Assembly (NCBI RefSeq): GCF_016920785.2
Contig: NW_024609884.1
Span: 79,760,311-79,824,310 of the forward strand
Reading direction: 5' to 3'
Length of the DNA: 64,000 bases
Origin: Ixodes scapularis
Lineage: Eukaryota; Arthropoda; Arachnida; Ixodida; Ixodidae
Part shown: positions 1-10,335 of the stretch, piece after piece
Layout of the letters: the number at the start of each line of letters is the position of its first letter
How positions within the stretch are numbered: the first letter of the stretch is position 1
Program-made: the position numbers and the translations under genes
The notes under the pieces: model-generated
The model's database searches: none
What the model saw: only the letters and a program-made list of their open reading frames with translations
What the model was told of the DNA's origin: nothing

Positions 1-941
1 CTCTTCGGGATTTGTTCAAAGCGTCTACGCACGACCGATGAAAATGGCACGGAACTTGTCTGGAATGATCTATAGCTGCGCGAAGCTACGAAACTATTGA
101 GCGCCCCAGTGAAAGTGTAGGCGAGGGTGGGAAATAAAAATCAGGATGATATAAATAGTGATTTAAATCCCGCTAGTTTTACTGGGATAGTATAAGCGAA
201 CCCTTCTCGCCAACATATTTGGGAAAATATAGATAATTTACCGCTTTTATATAATTTGAGACTTTCCAAGTAAATTTATTTTTAATGAAATAAAATATTT
301 TTTTTTCTTTCCACGAGATTTTCAGTGATTTGGCGATTAGAAAAAAATCCAGCCACCAAGTAAATAAATCATAATTGCTTATATAAAGCGATTCAAATAG
401 CATAAATTCATTTACATAAAATAAATTGAGCTTAAATCAAATAAATTGGAGTTACTATATTTGTTTAAATCGTGATTTTTCCGCCCTGGTGCGAACAAGC
501 TATTCTCTTTATTTATTGTTACTTGCGGTGATTTTCTCCTTTTCACGCAGCAAGTGAAGACAAAGTTTCCACGCTATATCTCGCAGTCAGAGAAGACTGG
601 GGCACGACCTCTTAGTTTTAGAGGCCTCAGCAACCGTAGCGGCGTCTGTGGTTCAAGTAAGGGTAAGGACAGGCCTGACTTGTGAAAGCACATGAAACTT
701 CTACGCGAAGTCAAGTTGTTAGATGAAATGCATTTTCATGTTATTTTTGTATGTGTGGACTGTAAGGGACCAGTGCCACGTCAGGCTTTTTTAGCCTTTT
801 GCACTCGCCCTTCTTTCGGGCTCTGCCCGAAGGAAAACAAAAAGAAAGAAAGTTCGGAAAACTAGCAAACGCACATGCTTGACTGCAAGTACCATAAATG
901 TAGCAGTGACCAGAACGACAAGCGGTCACAGCAGCCGACCT
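1..941. other. AT-rich intergenic DNA, no gene seen
   Basis: No reading frame here shows a recognisable motif. Bases 120-480 are strongly AT-rich with runs of A and T. I see no clear inverted or tandem repeat and no promoter signature. Confidence 0.6.
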
Positions 942-1092
942 GGGGCCCTAATCTAGACACTTGGCAAAAAAGACGGCGAGAAATACGGCGGCCGTGATTG
1001 GCCGACACCGCGTCCTTGACCCAGGGCCCCGGCCAATCAGAGCCGCCGGATTTCTCGACGTCTTTTTCATCTAATGTCCAGATTAGGGCCCC
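942..1092. mobile_element. Small inverted-repeat MITE (GGGGCCCTAATCT ends)
   Basis: The two ends are inverted copies of each other. The left end begins GGGGCCCTAATCTAGACA and the right end, read on the minus strand, begins GGGGCCCTAATCTGGACA. The similarity continues inwards through an AAAAAGACG.CGAGAAAT.CGGCGGC block, so about 55 bp per side pair and the 151-bp element can fold almost completely. There is no coding capacity. No convincing target duplication is visible, so the exact ends are uncertain by a base or two. A diverged relative lies at 62296-62435. Confidence 0.7.
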
Positions 1093-1271
1093 AGTATGTA
1101 GTATACTGCTCGTGTCAACGACAACATTGACAGAGTGAAAGAAATCTGGTACCCACTTCCTTTCAGAGAGTACGAGACCAGGTAAAGTTTCACTTCTACT
1201 CCGTTTCACCTTACGATGGACCGCAGTGGACGCTACGAGCCATCAGAGCCAATCCAGCGCTGCGAACATGT

Positions 1272-1311
1272 CACGTGACCACGTGACTGCGTCCCTTCTG
1301 GAGGTCACGTG
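1272..1311. promoter_or_regulatory. Cluster of three CACGTG E-boxes
   Basis: CACGTG occurs at 1272-1277, 1280-1285 and 1306-1311. All three sit in a TCACGTGAC context, the palindrome bound by bHLH-zip factors such as Mitf/TFEB or Usf. They lie directly upstream of a GC-rich island. Regulatory function is inferred from motif density and context only. Confidence 0.4.
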
Positions 1312-1319
1312 ACACCCAC

Positions 1320-1930
1320 AAGGCGTTGGAATGGCATCGACGGGCTCGTGGCGTCCTCTTCGGTCCATCGTGAGGTGAAACGGGGCATAGCAGATTTGGC
1401 CTTTTCGGAATCGGCGCCGGAAAGATGCTCCGAGAGACTGCAGCAGGATGGTGAAAGTGTTTCGAGTCCTCCCTTGGCGCGTCGTGTCGGAAACGTTGTT
1501 GCCGGCCAGCCGAGCGCCTCCGGAGGGAGACATGCGGGGACGTGCCTAGCCTTGGTCGGCCAATAATCCCTCGGTGACCGCCGGCGAACTGGCGAGGGTC
1601 CCAAGGGTCCCGCAGCAGGTGCGCGGGCACGGTCGGTGGGATCGACAGGTCCGTGCATGACCCAGACGCTGGGAGGGTCCGGGGAGCGGAGGAGCAGCTG
1701 CGGGAAACGCGTGCTCCGGGAGATTCACTTTGACGACCACGATGGGGCCGCGCCACGAAGACACCTCACGATGGAGGGTTGATTCGTGCGCGAACAAACC
1801 GCCAGCGTCAGACGAGGGCGGCTCCTCGGAGAAGAAGATTACGCTCGGCGTCGGCAGCTTCTCTTCGTCGAAAGGCGCGTGACGCCGAGAACGGTCGCGG
1901 CGTAATGCGCCGCTACCAGCCACACGCTTC
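1320..1930. other. GC-rich island, possible promoter or first exon
   Basis: This stretch is much richer in G, C and CpG than its flanks. Overlapping open frames of 85-161 codons exist on both strands, which is what a CpG-rich tract gives by chance. None shows a domain I recognise. Together with the E-boxes just before it, it could be a promoter with a 5' untranslated exon, but no TATA, initiator or splice donor can be assigned with confidence. Confidence 0.3.
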
Positions 1931-2222
1931 GTCGGTCACGTCCGAATAATTCTAAATAGGATTCGGGCAAACGGAGGACAAACTCGTACACCCGGGATGC
2001 TTCAGTTCTCTCCCTCTTTCTTTGTCTAAGGTTGTGCCAACCTTAACTCAAGATTTGAGACTGATATTTGCGGTCTCGATGTACCGAACCCTTAACATCC
2101 AAGCTTAAGCATCGGGTTGGATTGGAGACTGTCTCAACTCACGCTTAAAACGATAGAAAGAAAGAAAAAAGCACGCTGAAAAGGTGAATGAAGGCTAAGT
2201 TCCTTCCTACACTAGCCTTGCC

Positions 2223-2497
2223 GGGTCCATATCACAAGAGCGAATGACATTTTAGCGAACGGCGACATTTGAGCGAATGGTCGTTTTAGCGGATAACGGG
2301 GGCGCGCGTTAACCCATCCGTCGCGCTGCGCTTTACGCCGCTTCGCGGCGACAGTCTGCGGCAACTCATTGCAAAAATATGAACTCACTTGGCCCACCCG
2401 AAAACGCCGCTTCGCGGCGTCCGACTATTCGCTAAAGTGTCGTTCGATGAAACGTGGGCGTTCGCTAAAACGTCATTCGATCAAGTGAGTGCCTCCC
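2223..2497. mobile_element. Mutator-like MITE with 9-bp target duplication
   Basis: A perfect 9-bp direct repeat, AGCCTTGCC, lies at 2214-2222 and 2498-2506. It brackets a 275-bp segment whose ends are inverted copies sharing CGAATGAC.TTTTAGCGAACG. A 9-bp duplication with long imperfect terminal repeats is typical of MULE-type elements. Two CGCCGCTTCGCGGCG palindromes lie near the middle. The element is non-coding. Confidence 0.7.
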
Positions 2498-2506
2498 AGC
2501 CTTGCC

Positions 2507-5500
2507 ATACTACGTTTTTAAGAGGTGCCTCAAATGAGGTTTTAACTAATGGTTCGAGCAATGGGCTTCTGGCGTTCGGGTGTATTATACGTAACAAGCT
2601 ACGCCCTGGGTTTTTTAAGTTTTCACTGACCATGGAAAACAATAATAGAGAACGACTGCACGAGAGGAGCCTCAATTTAGTTACATCGGATATCATTAAT
2701 ACTCTGTGTACCCTAAAATAAAGCGATTTTTTTGTGAATGCAGCTTTTTTAGAGTATACGTTTTCCCTAAAAAAGAATAAATTAACAACGTTTTTTTTTG
2801 TTTTTTTTCTATTGTGAGAGCAGGTTGTTTTTCACTGAGCGTGACTCTGACTGTCTGATTCACCCTTAATTTTGAGACTGATGTGCAAGTAGGCCATCCT
2901 CATTTCTGACAGACGCTGAACTGTTTTGTGAGCGCAGCAAAAAACTTGCTAGCATGTAAAAGGAGGGTAATTACAGTACGCGTTCGCAGCGCTCGTCGAA
3001 AATTGGCCTTACGATGGTAACAAAAAAGATATACCGATGCAACATTTGTATTCTCACGTTCAGAAATGCTTTGTGCTCTTGGTCTTATTAGTGGTTTTGC
3101 CAAAAATAACAAAATAAGTTACTTTTTGTGAAACTAACGGCTCAACACATATACTAATTTTTTTTTCTTAATCTGTTTTTGCCAGAAAAATATATTTTGT
3201 TGTGAAACAGGGAAGATTTGGTACGCAATGCAAATAAAATCATTCGAGTTGTTAGACAGACTATATGAATATTTTCAACTCACAGTTCCTTCTGATGGGG
3301 TAATGTTTCACCTCAATCCACCAGAAAGGTCGAACCGGACGAAGTTTGGTGCCTCTTTAAGCTGACTTTTAAAACATAATGCATCTTGTTATATCTATTT
3401 CGACTCTCTTTCAAGTACACGATGAAATAATGAAAGGCACCCAATGTCGTTCTTTGTTTTTTCGAGTAAGCAAAGTTACGATTGAAAAATATCGATAGAA
3501 AAACGATAAGTTAAACGATATAAGTATAGGTTTCCCTTTTTATTATCATCTCAAAATTACTAGAGAACTACGTGCGCGTCTACTTCCCCACAAAGCACGC
3601 GGAGCGTGCGTGAATAATTAACGCTGCCTCAACTGGCCAGGAAAATAACGAGACAGGTAAACATCAAATGAAAAGATTAAAAAAAAAATCGGCTTGTTTT
3701 AAAAAAAAAAGGATTTCTCCCCTTGCACGTCACGTTTTCCAGTCGAACCTTTAATTTTTAGACCTCGACATTGATTGGATGCATAATGTGGGTCCTAATG
3801 ACTCGTCCTTTGCATGCTGTACGGAGAAGTAGTCACGCAGTGATATTTCAGAGCGCAAGAATAGGCAGACATGGTCACGCAACATTACCTATCTGCTGTT
3901 CCACTTTCTTTTTTCTTTTTTATTTATTTTTACAGTTTTGTGGAAATGTTTTGTCAACAGGGACGTCCCAGCTAAGGGCGACATCGAGTATGCAAAGGCG
4001 ATATGCGGCGCTTTCCTAGTGCCGAGCGACCTTCACTAGATTCGCGTCGTCAGCGCGACGCATATTTATCGTGCAGTCCTACCCCCGCAGGGGGTCCACG
4101 GAACCAACGTAGAAGACGAAAGAGGTAAATTAGGGGGCACTAATTCCCACATCTCGGGGAGTCGCAAACACACAGAAAAATGCCTCAAAAAGGTGAACGA
4201 GGCGCAGGGTAGTGCGGAACGGCGAAGCGTGAAAAGTTGCCTCGCCTTGTCTTCATTTCTTTTTTTTTTTTTTCTTTTTTTGTTTTTGTATATTTTGCTT
4301 CAGTCCCAGCTCGCTTCCCCTTCTGGGGAAAAGCTCAAACTCTCATCGCGCGCTACAGCACCGCTCTCCTTTTCGCTTCGCTGACACGTTTCATAATCCC
4401 GTGTCTTTGGCTTGAGAGGCTTTTTTGAGTGAGTGCCGCCGAAACTAAAGCCGAAAGCAAAGCGGACGTAAATGAGAGTTGGGATATGGGCTGACCTTTC
4501 TACATAGCACAAATCTATAATGCCGCGCAATAGAAAAAGAAGAAAAAAAAAAAAAAGAAAGAAAGAAAGAAAAAAGAAAGAAAGTAAGAAAGAAAGAAAG
4601 AAGGAAAGCGAGAAAGAGAGGCAGTAGTTGAGATTTGCAGAGAGACAAGCTCAGTGACTAGGCGCTCAAATAAAAGAGCCCGCGCTGGAGTACAAAATGT
4701 GTGCGCTCAGAGCTAGAAATTCCGAGCGCCAATTAATTTGATTGGTGCATCGATATTTCCTAGTATTCTGCTGTAATTCAAAGTGATCGGCTTTAGTCCT
4801 GTTCTGCGCAAAAGTGGCGAATTTTTCTATAAAACGGTTGAACAATAGTCCGAGAAACCGGGTGACGGTTCCTACATTTCTCCGAACATTGTTCAATTAT
4901 TTTGCAGCAGTACTACACGGCGCCGGCTGTGTAATAACTGATGCAATAAGTCGTCGAACTTTCTTAGTGAGACAACACTGAGAGCTTTGTTCAAGAAGAA
5001 CGCGAATACGTAGCTAAACGGAGTTTTCCTTTCCGTTTCCTCGACACATCGTTTTGTCGACACAGCGACATTTCATCGGCAGTTCGTTTCATCGAAAGGC
5101 TCCCGCGTTCCTTTCATGGACACATATTGCAGCATTTCGTTCGGGAAGCCCGGCATCGAGATGATAGAATAGTTTGACGAACTCTTGGCGGTTCTGACGG
5201 GGCTTGGTGCAAGCTCGGGCCTGAGATGATATTTCATTTTTCCAGGAGCAGAGCGGAGCAAAGCGAGATGTGCTCGTCTGGTCGAAGTTCGGAAAACTAG
5301 GGCTCGCGCATTCGCTTTTTTATCTTTTGGAGACTTATGGCTCCGCTATAGTTCCGGTATCGAACGAAATGCAGCCGTTAATTTATTCCAGTTTACTTTA
5401 AAAAAAAATAACAAAAAAAACCCCCGCAAAAACACACTTTTTTCTGACGAAACGTCGCAGGAGCGTGTGTACACGAGACGTCAGTGTCGACGAAACGTGT

Positions 5501-5832
5501 TTCAATGAAACCATACGGACCCGCCAGTGATTCCGACCAATACATGGAATTTAGAAAATGTCAACACTGTTCGGCAGAATACGTAATCCAGACCGCTATG
5601 AAATGTTTGCCATCAGTGGGTCTCTCTGCTCTTTAGAAGACTGAATGCTCGTGCCTCCCGAACAAAATGCTCGAGGTAACTTGTTTAGGAGAGTAATAAT
5701 TCCACAGGCATATAAAAAGCCTTCAAGTCGAAGGTCTTTATAATATTGACGAATCATCGGATATTGAGGAACACGCGCGGAGAGTAGAATCGCGCGGAGA
5801 TCCGCTGAGTGTGTAATGGCGTTCGTTTAGAA
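2507..5832. other. Intergenic DNA, no gene seen
   Basis: No frame has a recognisable domain. Contents are AT-rich sequence, a poly-T run near 4258-4290 and the GAAA microsatellite listed separately. A weak inverted similarity around a TTTCGTCGACAC motif between about 5045 and 5510 could be an old MITE, but its ends cannot be set. Confidence 0.5.
4532..4620. repeat. Imperfect (GAAA)n microsatellite
   Basis: A purine-only stretch of GAAA repeats with a few AAGT and GGAAA interruptions begins in an A-rich run. It is simple sequence; the purine strand may be the relic of a retroelement tail. Confidence 0.85.
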
Positions 5833-5900
5833 CAGGGATCTCCGACCTTTTTGGTGAAGGGGCCGGATTAGACTTCTGTTGCATTCTCGAGGGCCTGGTA
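5833..5900 (+). repeat. Left end of a hAT-like element
   Basis: The sequence starts CAGGGATCTCCGACCTTTTT and runs into GGGGCCGGATT. This matches the terminal layout of non-autonomous hAT elements (CAGGGGTCYCCAACC followed by a GGGGCCGG motif). No matching inverted right end was found downstream before 6300, so this appears to be one broken end. It is related in style to the complete element at 21394-22335. Confidence 0.4.
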
Positions 5901-6299
5901 GATAAAGACGAATTAGAAACGAGGAAAAACGAAATGAATAAACCCAGGAAAGAATTTAAAACCAGAAAGGAATGTTAGAGTAAGCATTAAGAAAAGAAGA
6001 CCTAAGTTCGATTAATAGATATATTTCAATTCAAAATTTAAAATGTATCTAATAATGATGTTGCGCAACAACTGCGACTACGAAAACTCGCCAAGGATAA
6101 ATCAAAGGGAATGGAAACTTCGGCACATTCGCGCGGTGCAAAACACGAATGAGAACGATAAAACTAATGCTGACGCATGCAGTGTACATACGAACGCAAG
6201 GGAATTTTAACATATGTACAGAAACATGAAGCCGGGGACTAAGAATGATATGATAATGGTGATGACAATGTTCGGTCATGACGAGAGAACCCCGTTATA
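5901..6299. other. Intergenic, no gene seen
   Basis: AT-rich DNA with no recognisable repeat ends or coding motif. Confidence 0.5.
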
Positions 6300-6630
6300 A
6301 TGCAGTTTCTCTCGTTCTTTTTTGTATCTTCTTTTGCGCATTTGGAGCGCGTTGCAGCGCTGTTTTTAAGGCGAATTCCTCAGCTGGTTTTGGAGCGCAC
6401 CGGGATCAGTAGACCAGATCCGAGATGGAGCACACGATACGAACTGAGTCGCTCCGCCTCCAGACCCCCGTGGAACATGACCACTCCTCCGGGATCGGCG
6501 GATGCCTTCCCGGGAATCCCCTTCCCCCTGCCCCGGATTTCGAAGCGCATGTTTTCGCAATCGCGGCGCTAACAACACGCGTTCAACGCGCGAGCGAAGG
6601 TAATGTAATCGTGATGTGAAAGATGCGAGT

Positions 6631-6930
6631 CTATAAGCGATGTGCATCAGCGTAGCCCACTTGCCCCTTCACCGGAATAACCGTGAACGGTCTCGATTTT
6701 CGGCCTCTTCTGCGGAGGCCCGAAAAGGCAGTCGAACTCATGTTGGATGCATACAAGCAATCCTCGTCGTCGCTGCTACTCGAGCCACTGCTACACGAGC
6801 TGCTGCTGCTGAAGGAGCTCCTTGAGCAACTTGACGACGAACTGTCATCAAGCAGCAGCAGCAGTAAAGCGGGCGGCACTTCGCGAGCGGCCATTGCGAA
6901 TGGGCCTTTTCCGCAAATGTTGGGCGCCAT
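6631..6930 (-). other. Serine-rich open frame, possibly a coding remnant
   Basis: An open frame of about 99 codons reads on the minus strand. It has a leucine run followed by a serine- and aspartate-rich tract (DDSSSSSCSRSSFSSSSS), then an SDDEDC segment and a basic RRRGRKSRP stretch. Acidic serine-rich tracts followed by a basic stretch occur near the N-terminus of many transposase-associated and nuclear proteins, but the tract is encoded by CAG/CTG-type trinucleotide repeats that also open other frames. I do not recognise a family. It may be an exon, a transposon remnant or chance. Confidence 0.15.
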
Positions 6931-7227
6931 CGGGAAGCAGGAGAAACGTTTTTTGTGGCCTACTTGCTTCCGGTTCTGCCCTTTCCAAGCTATGTTGACT
7001 GTCTGAACGCGGTCGGTAAAGGGATTCAGCGTTTGATTTTCCTCTATCCAACGCGATCGAGTTGTTTAAGTTTGTTCTCAATGAATGCGTTGACTACGAA
7101 CGACTTCGTCCGTTTTGCCGTATGAATGGACGACGGACTTCGCCGTGGCACCCGTCGTGACAGACGACACGATTGAAGCTAGCTCTCTTCAATCAATGAG
7201 AAAGTACGAAGGATTACATTAAAATAA

Positions 7228-7258
7228 GTCTTATGTTATATGCAGTATAACATAAGAC
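7228..7258. repeat. Perfect 13-bp-arm hairpin
   Basis: GTCTTATGTTATA at 7228-7240 is followed by a 5-base loop and its exact reverse complement at 7246-7258. It is too short and AT-rich to assign a function. Confidence 0.8.
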
Positions 7259-7296
7259 CGGCAGTAAATTTAGAAAAAAATTTATACCAAGGCTAG

Positions 7297-8403
7297 TGTC
7301 ACAGAAGTAGTGGCATCCTGTAATTTATTTTTATTACGTTACTTAAATATAACGCGTTTTCGTTTCCGTACACATATTTCTCCTTGTAGCCTGTATATTT
7401 CTCCGTCGCTGGTTCGGTTGCTGCAAAGGCACGTGTACGTGCGCGTTGCTTTGTTCTGTTAGTTTCTTCCTAGTTAGCTCAACCTCTCGCGGTTCGCGAG
7501 CGGGGGTGTACGTGATTCATGTTTTGTGTCTCTCTTACTTTTTCCAACCTCAAAGTCACCCTCACTGCGCCCAAAGTCTTAAGCTCCATTTGTGTATTGG
7601 TAAACTTTTCTCGCCTGCAAGGTCACCCTTAGCAGGACAGAAGTTGTTGACGTAGGGGCCTCCTGTTTTAGCTATGTCTTACTTTTTCTAACTTCAACAT
7701 GGCGGCCATGCAGTGTCAAAGTGCCGTGTCTACGTGGTCCTCCCTTTTTGTATGAACTACTTTGTGCGCTTTTGGTTTTGTGCTGCTTCGACTCCGACCC
7801 CGTGCGTGAACAAGCGTCCGCGAGTGCCTCGGCCGTGAGCGCCCGACGCCGTTAAAAAGAGGGCGACTGGACCCCAGGACCAGTCCGCTCTTCGGGGGGA
7901 AAGCCGCCGCCGCGTACTCCCGGGAACCCGAGCCGCCGCACCGCATCTCCGAGACCGACCACCCGCTGCCCCGGAAGGACCGCCGCTTCGAGGGCCGCTC
8001 TACGTGTGTCGTCTCTGTGGATGGACTGCCGCCGTGCTCCCCGGTCAACTGTATGTTGCTTCAATTTTGAACATTCCTTTCGACCGTCGCTAATTGGACT
8101 CTTACTTTCGTCTTGATCTTTGTACACGCGTACTTAACTGGATGTGTAACGTACTTCTCTGTGCTTAACTCGACACGTTTGTCGCTCGTAGCATCACTGT
8201 CTTGTAAAATGTACGTTCTGTTACTTTAAATTCCCTTTCTATGTTCGTTTCGAGCCTATAAACACTGTTTTGTTGTTGTTACCTTATAACACGCCTCCGA
8301 CTCATTCTCTGCGTTTGCTTACCGGCTACGCCGGGCATCGAACGACCACCCCCTTATTGTCATGTCTCGGTGATGACCTTCCGTCGTCGCCGGGCTCGTG
8401 ACA
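7297..8403 (+). mobile_element. Solo LTR of a retrotransposon
   Basis: A 5-bp direct repeat, GCTAG, at 7292-7296 and 8404-8408 brackets a 1107-bp segment that begins TGTCAC and ends GTGACA. That is the canonical LTR terminal inverted repeat with a 5-bp target duplication, as in Ty3/Gypsy and BEL/Pao elements. The segment contains CpG-rich sequence in the middle and a TATAAA-like box near 8258 in a CCTATAAACACTG context. No internal retrotransposon sequence, primer site or second LTR adjoins it. This is the usual product of LTR-LTR recombination. Orientation is taken from the TATAAA box, so it is tentative. Confidence 0.7.
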
Positions 8404-8445
8404 GCTAGTTTCCCCAGGATCGTGTCCGGTACCAAACAAATGTTG

Positions 8446-8590
8446 ACACAACTCTCTGGTTGCCGCCGTCCCTCATACACGGCGGTAGCTGTCCAGAGTG
8501 TTGTGTTTGCCGGTTGTCTGCTTACCGCCGTCGCTCATAGATCGTGGCAACCAGACAACTGGTTGCTGCCGTCGCTCATAGGTGGCGGCC
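8446..8590. repeat. Cluster of imperfect hairpins with CCGCCGTCGCTCATAG repeats
   Basis: ACACAACTCTCTGG at about 8447 pairs with CCAGAGTGTTGTGT at about 8494. A second hairpin pairs a GGTTGTCTG segment with CAGACAACTGG. The motif CCGCCGTCSCTCATA occurs three times in direct orientation. It lies just outside the solo LTR and looks like a small foldback element or a recombined minisatellite. Confidence 0.45.
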
Positions 8591-8591
8591 A

Positions 8592-8660
8592 GGCACGTAG
8601 CCAGGGGGGGGGGGGAGGCATGGGGCCCGCCCCCCCCCCCCCCCCCCCAAATCTTCCATT
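8592..8660 (+). repeat. CGTAGCCAGGGG-type element end with G- and C-homopolymers
   Basis: CACGTAGCCAGG leads into a run of 12 G, a short spacer and a run of about 18 C. The GTAGCCAGGGGG motif is a recurrent end of non-autonomous transposons in invertebrate genomes. The opposite end is not identified. The facing G and C runs could pair, and homopolymers of this length are also prone to length error in assemblies. Confidence 0.4.
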
Positions 8661-8973
8661 TTGCTGGAACTTCCTCTCCCCCTTCCTCTACAGCATTTTG
8701 TCGTAGGCGGCGCCCCCCGCCCCCGAACCAACATCCCTATCCCAGCATTCCTGGATTCCTGGACACGGTCTCCTTGCGCCCTCTCTTGGCTGTTCTCAGC
8801 AAAACGCAGTAAAATGATAATTTCAGCCAAACAACTGCAGAAATCCTTACGTTCCCCGGGATATATATAAAAAGCAATAATACACTCTTATTTAATGCCT
8901 ACTTGAGCCTCAGGATTGCATACTTTTTATTCCTGGGCCCGATGTAATATTGTTGCATTGGGTCCTATGGGCC

Positions 8974-9004
8974 ACTTTGACAAAATTTCGAATTTTGTCA
9001 AAGT
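8974..9004. repeat. Perfect 14-bp-arm palindrome
   Basis: ACTTTGACAAAATT at 8974-8987, a TCG loop, then the exact reverse complement at 8991-9004. A longer similarity of the flanks (TACTTTTTATTCCT occurs near 8920 and again near 9100) suggests that this is the centre of an old duplicated or foldback element. Confidence 0.75.
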
Positions 9005-10335
9005 AGTCACAGAAATGAAAAATCGTAAAGTTCCCGAGGAATATAATAGCTGCCGACTCATAGTACACGCCGCAGTTAAAATTTAGGTATTTTATTTAAT
9101 ACTTTTTATTCCTCGAAACTTTCAAATTCAGCCCGCTTTTTGCCCCAGTAAAGTTAGCACTCATCCGTGCACCAAGGAGCTTGCGGGCAAGCTACCTTTA
9201 CACAAGCTTATCGAAAAAAAAAAAGAAGATTTGTACGTAGCGTTTGTGACAGCATATTGACTAAGGATGTGGCGGTCATAATATGACTGACTATATAATA
9301 ATTAGATGTTTACAATCAAAATTTGTGTCCTGGATTTGAAATATAAGCAATTATTATGTAGGGTCAGAAACACTTGCATTGTTTATATTTTCCTTTGAAT
9401 TTGCCTGTGTACGTGAAGTTTTAGCTCGGTTACAGACACAAACTGAACAAAATTATTTCAGGCACGTATAACTAGAAATAACTGGAAACATAACTAGAAC
9501 GGCGCGCCGGTGGCCGTTCGATGGTGTCTTTTTTATGTATCTTATATTATTTTTACATATACGCGTATAAATAAAGAACACAACGACGACGACTTTGAGA
9601 GGATGACACACCCGGCGACGACGGTGCCTCAATCTGATCCCTGGTTCTTCGGAAGCGGCAGCTTCTACTTTGACTGGGCTACCTCCTTGGAGCCTGATGC
9701 TTCGACCCCAGTGAGCAACAGCGCCATCATGTTCCTGGGGCTCCTTCATGCACCGATCGAACGGCGTGCCAGATCCCCATGGCTCGCTGCTGAACCCCCA
9801 ACCCACCTCCACGAAATCTAGACTTCTGCGAATCGGACTGCCATCCTCCCCAAAACCAACAATCCATGTCGTCGTCATCATGCATGTATATACTCATCAC
9901 ATTATCATGTTCACTAGACGCGGCACCGGGGGCCTCCATGGTACGGGCTGCTGCCTTTCCGCGGTGCCGCAGCTCTCCAGAGCAAAATAAATAAAGAGCA
10001 AAGTAAGACTAAAGGTTACTCTGAGCTGTCGATGAAATGTTGCGCAATGAACTGATTGCCACCCCTCCAGGAGCAGGCTGAGCGTGCATAGATTTGATCA
10101 GTGCATTCGGTGCCAAATCAAAAATACGTTTAGGTATAGAAAGTAAAGAAAAAGCAGTCTGCGATTTGAAATTGAGCATGATGTTTTACGTACATACGTC
10201 ATTGTCAGTGTCTCAGCGCAGACCGTTTTTCTAGGTCTAAAGATATTTCCAGCTGCATCACTCCCCAAGCGCTTTCGTAGGTTGCAACGCCCTTTCCCAA
10301 GCGCTTTTGCGGGGAAATGGGGCGGTCCAGATTTC
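9005..10335. other. Intergenic, no gene seen
   Basis: Overlapping open frames on both strands near 9450-9990 (up to 142 codons) have no recognisable motif and exclude one another. I see no element ends. Confidence 0.5.

Noticed and set aside
1271..1923. Long overlapping minus-strand frames of 96-161 codons
   Set aside because: They contradict one another and have the arginine- and proline-rich composition of translated CpG-rich DNA.
5040..5520. Possible Mutator-like element with TTTCGTCGACAC ends
   Set aside because: The inverted similarity is short and scattered, and no target duplication is found, so borders cannot be defended.
8592..8660. G-quadruplex or regulatory homopolymer
   Set aside because: The G and C runs sit at a known kind of transposon end (GTAGCCAGGGG), which explains them more simply.
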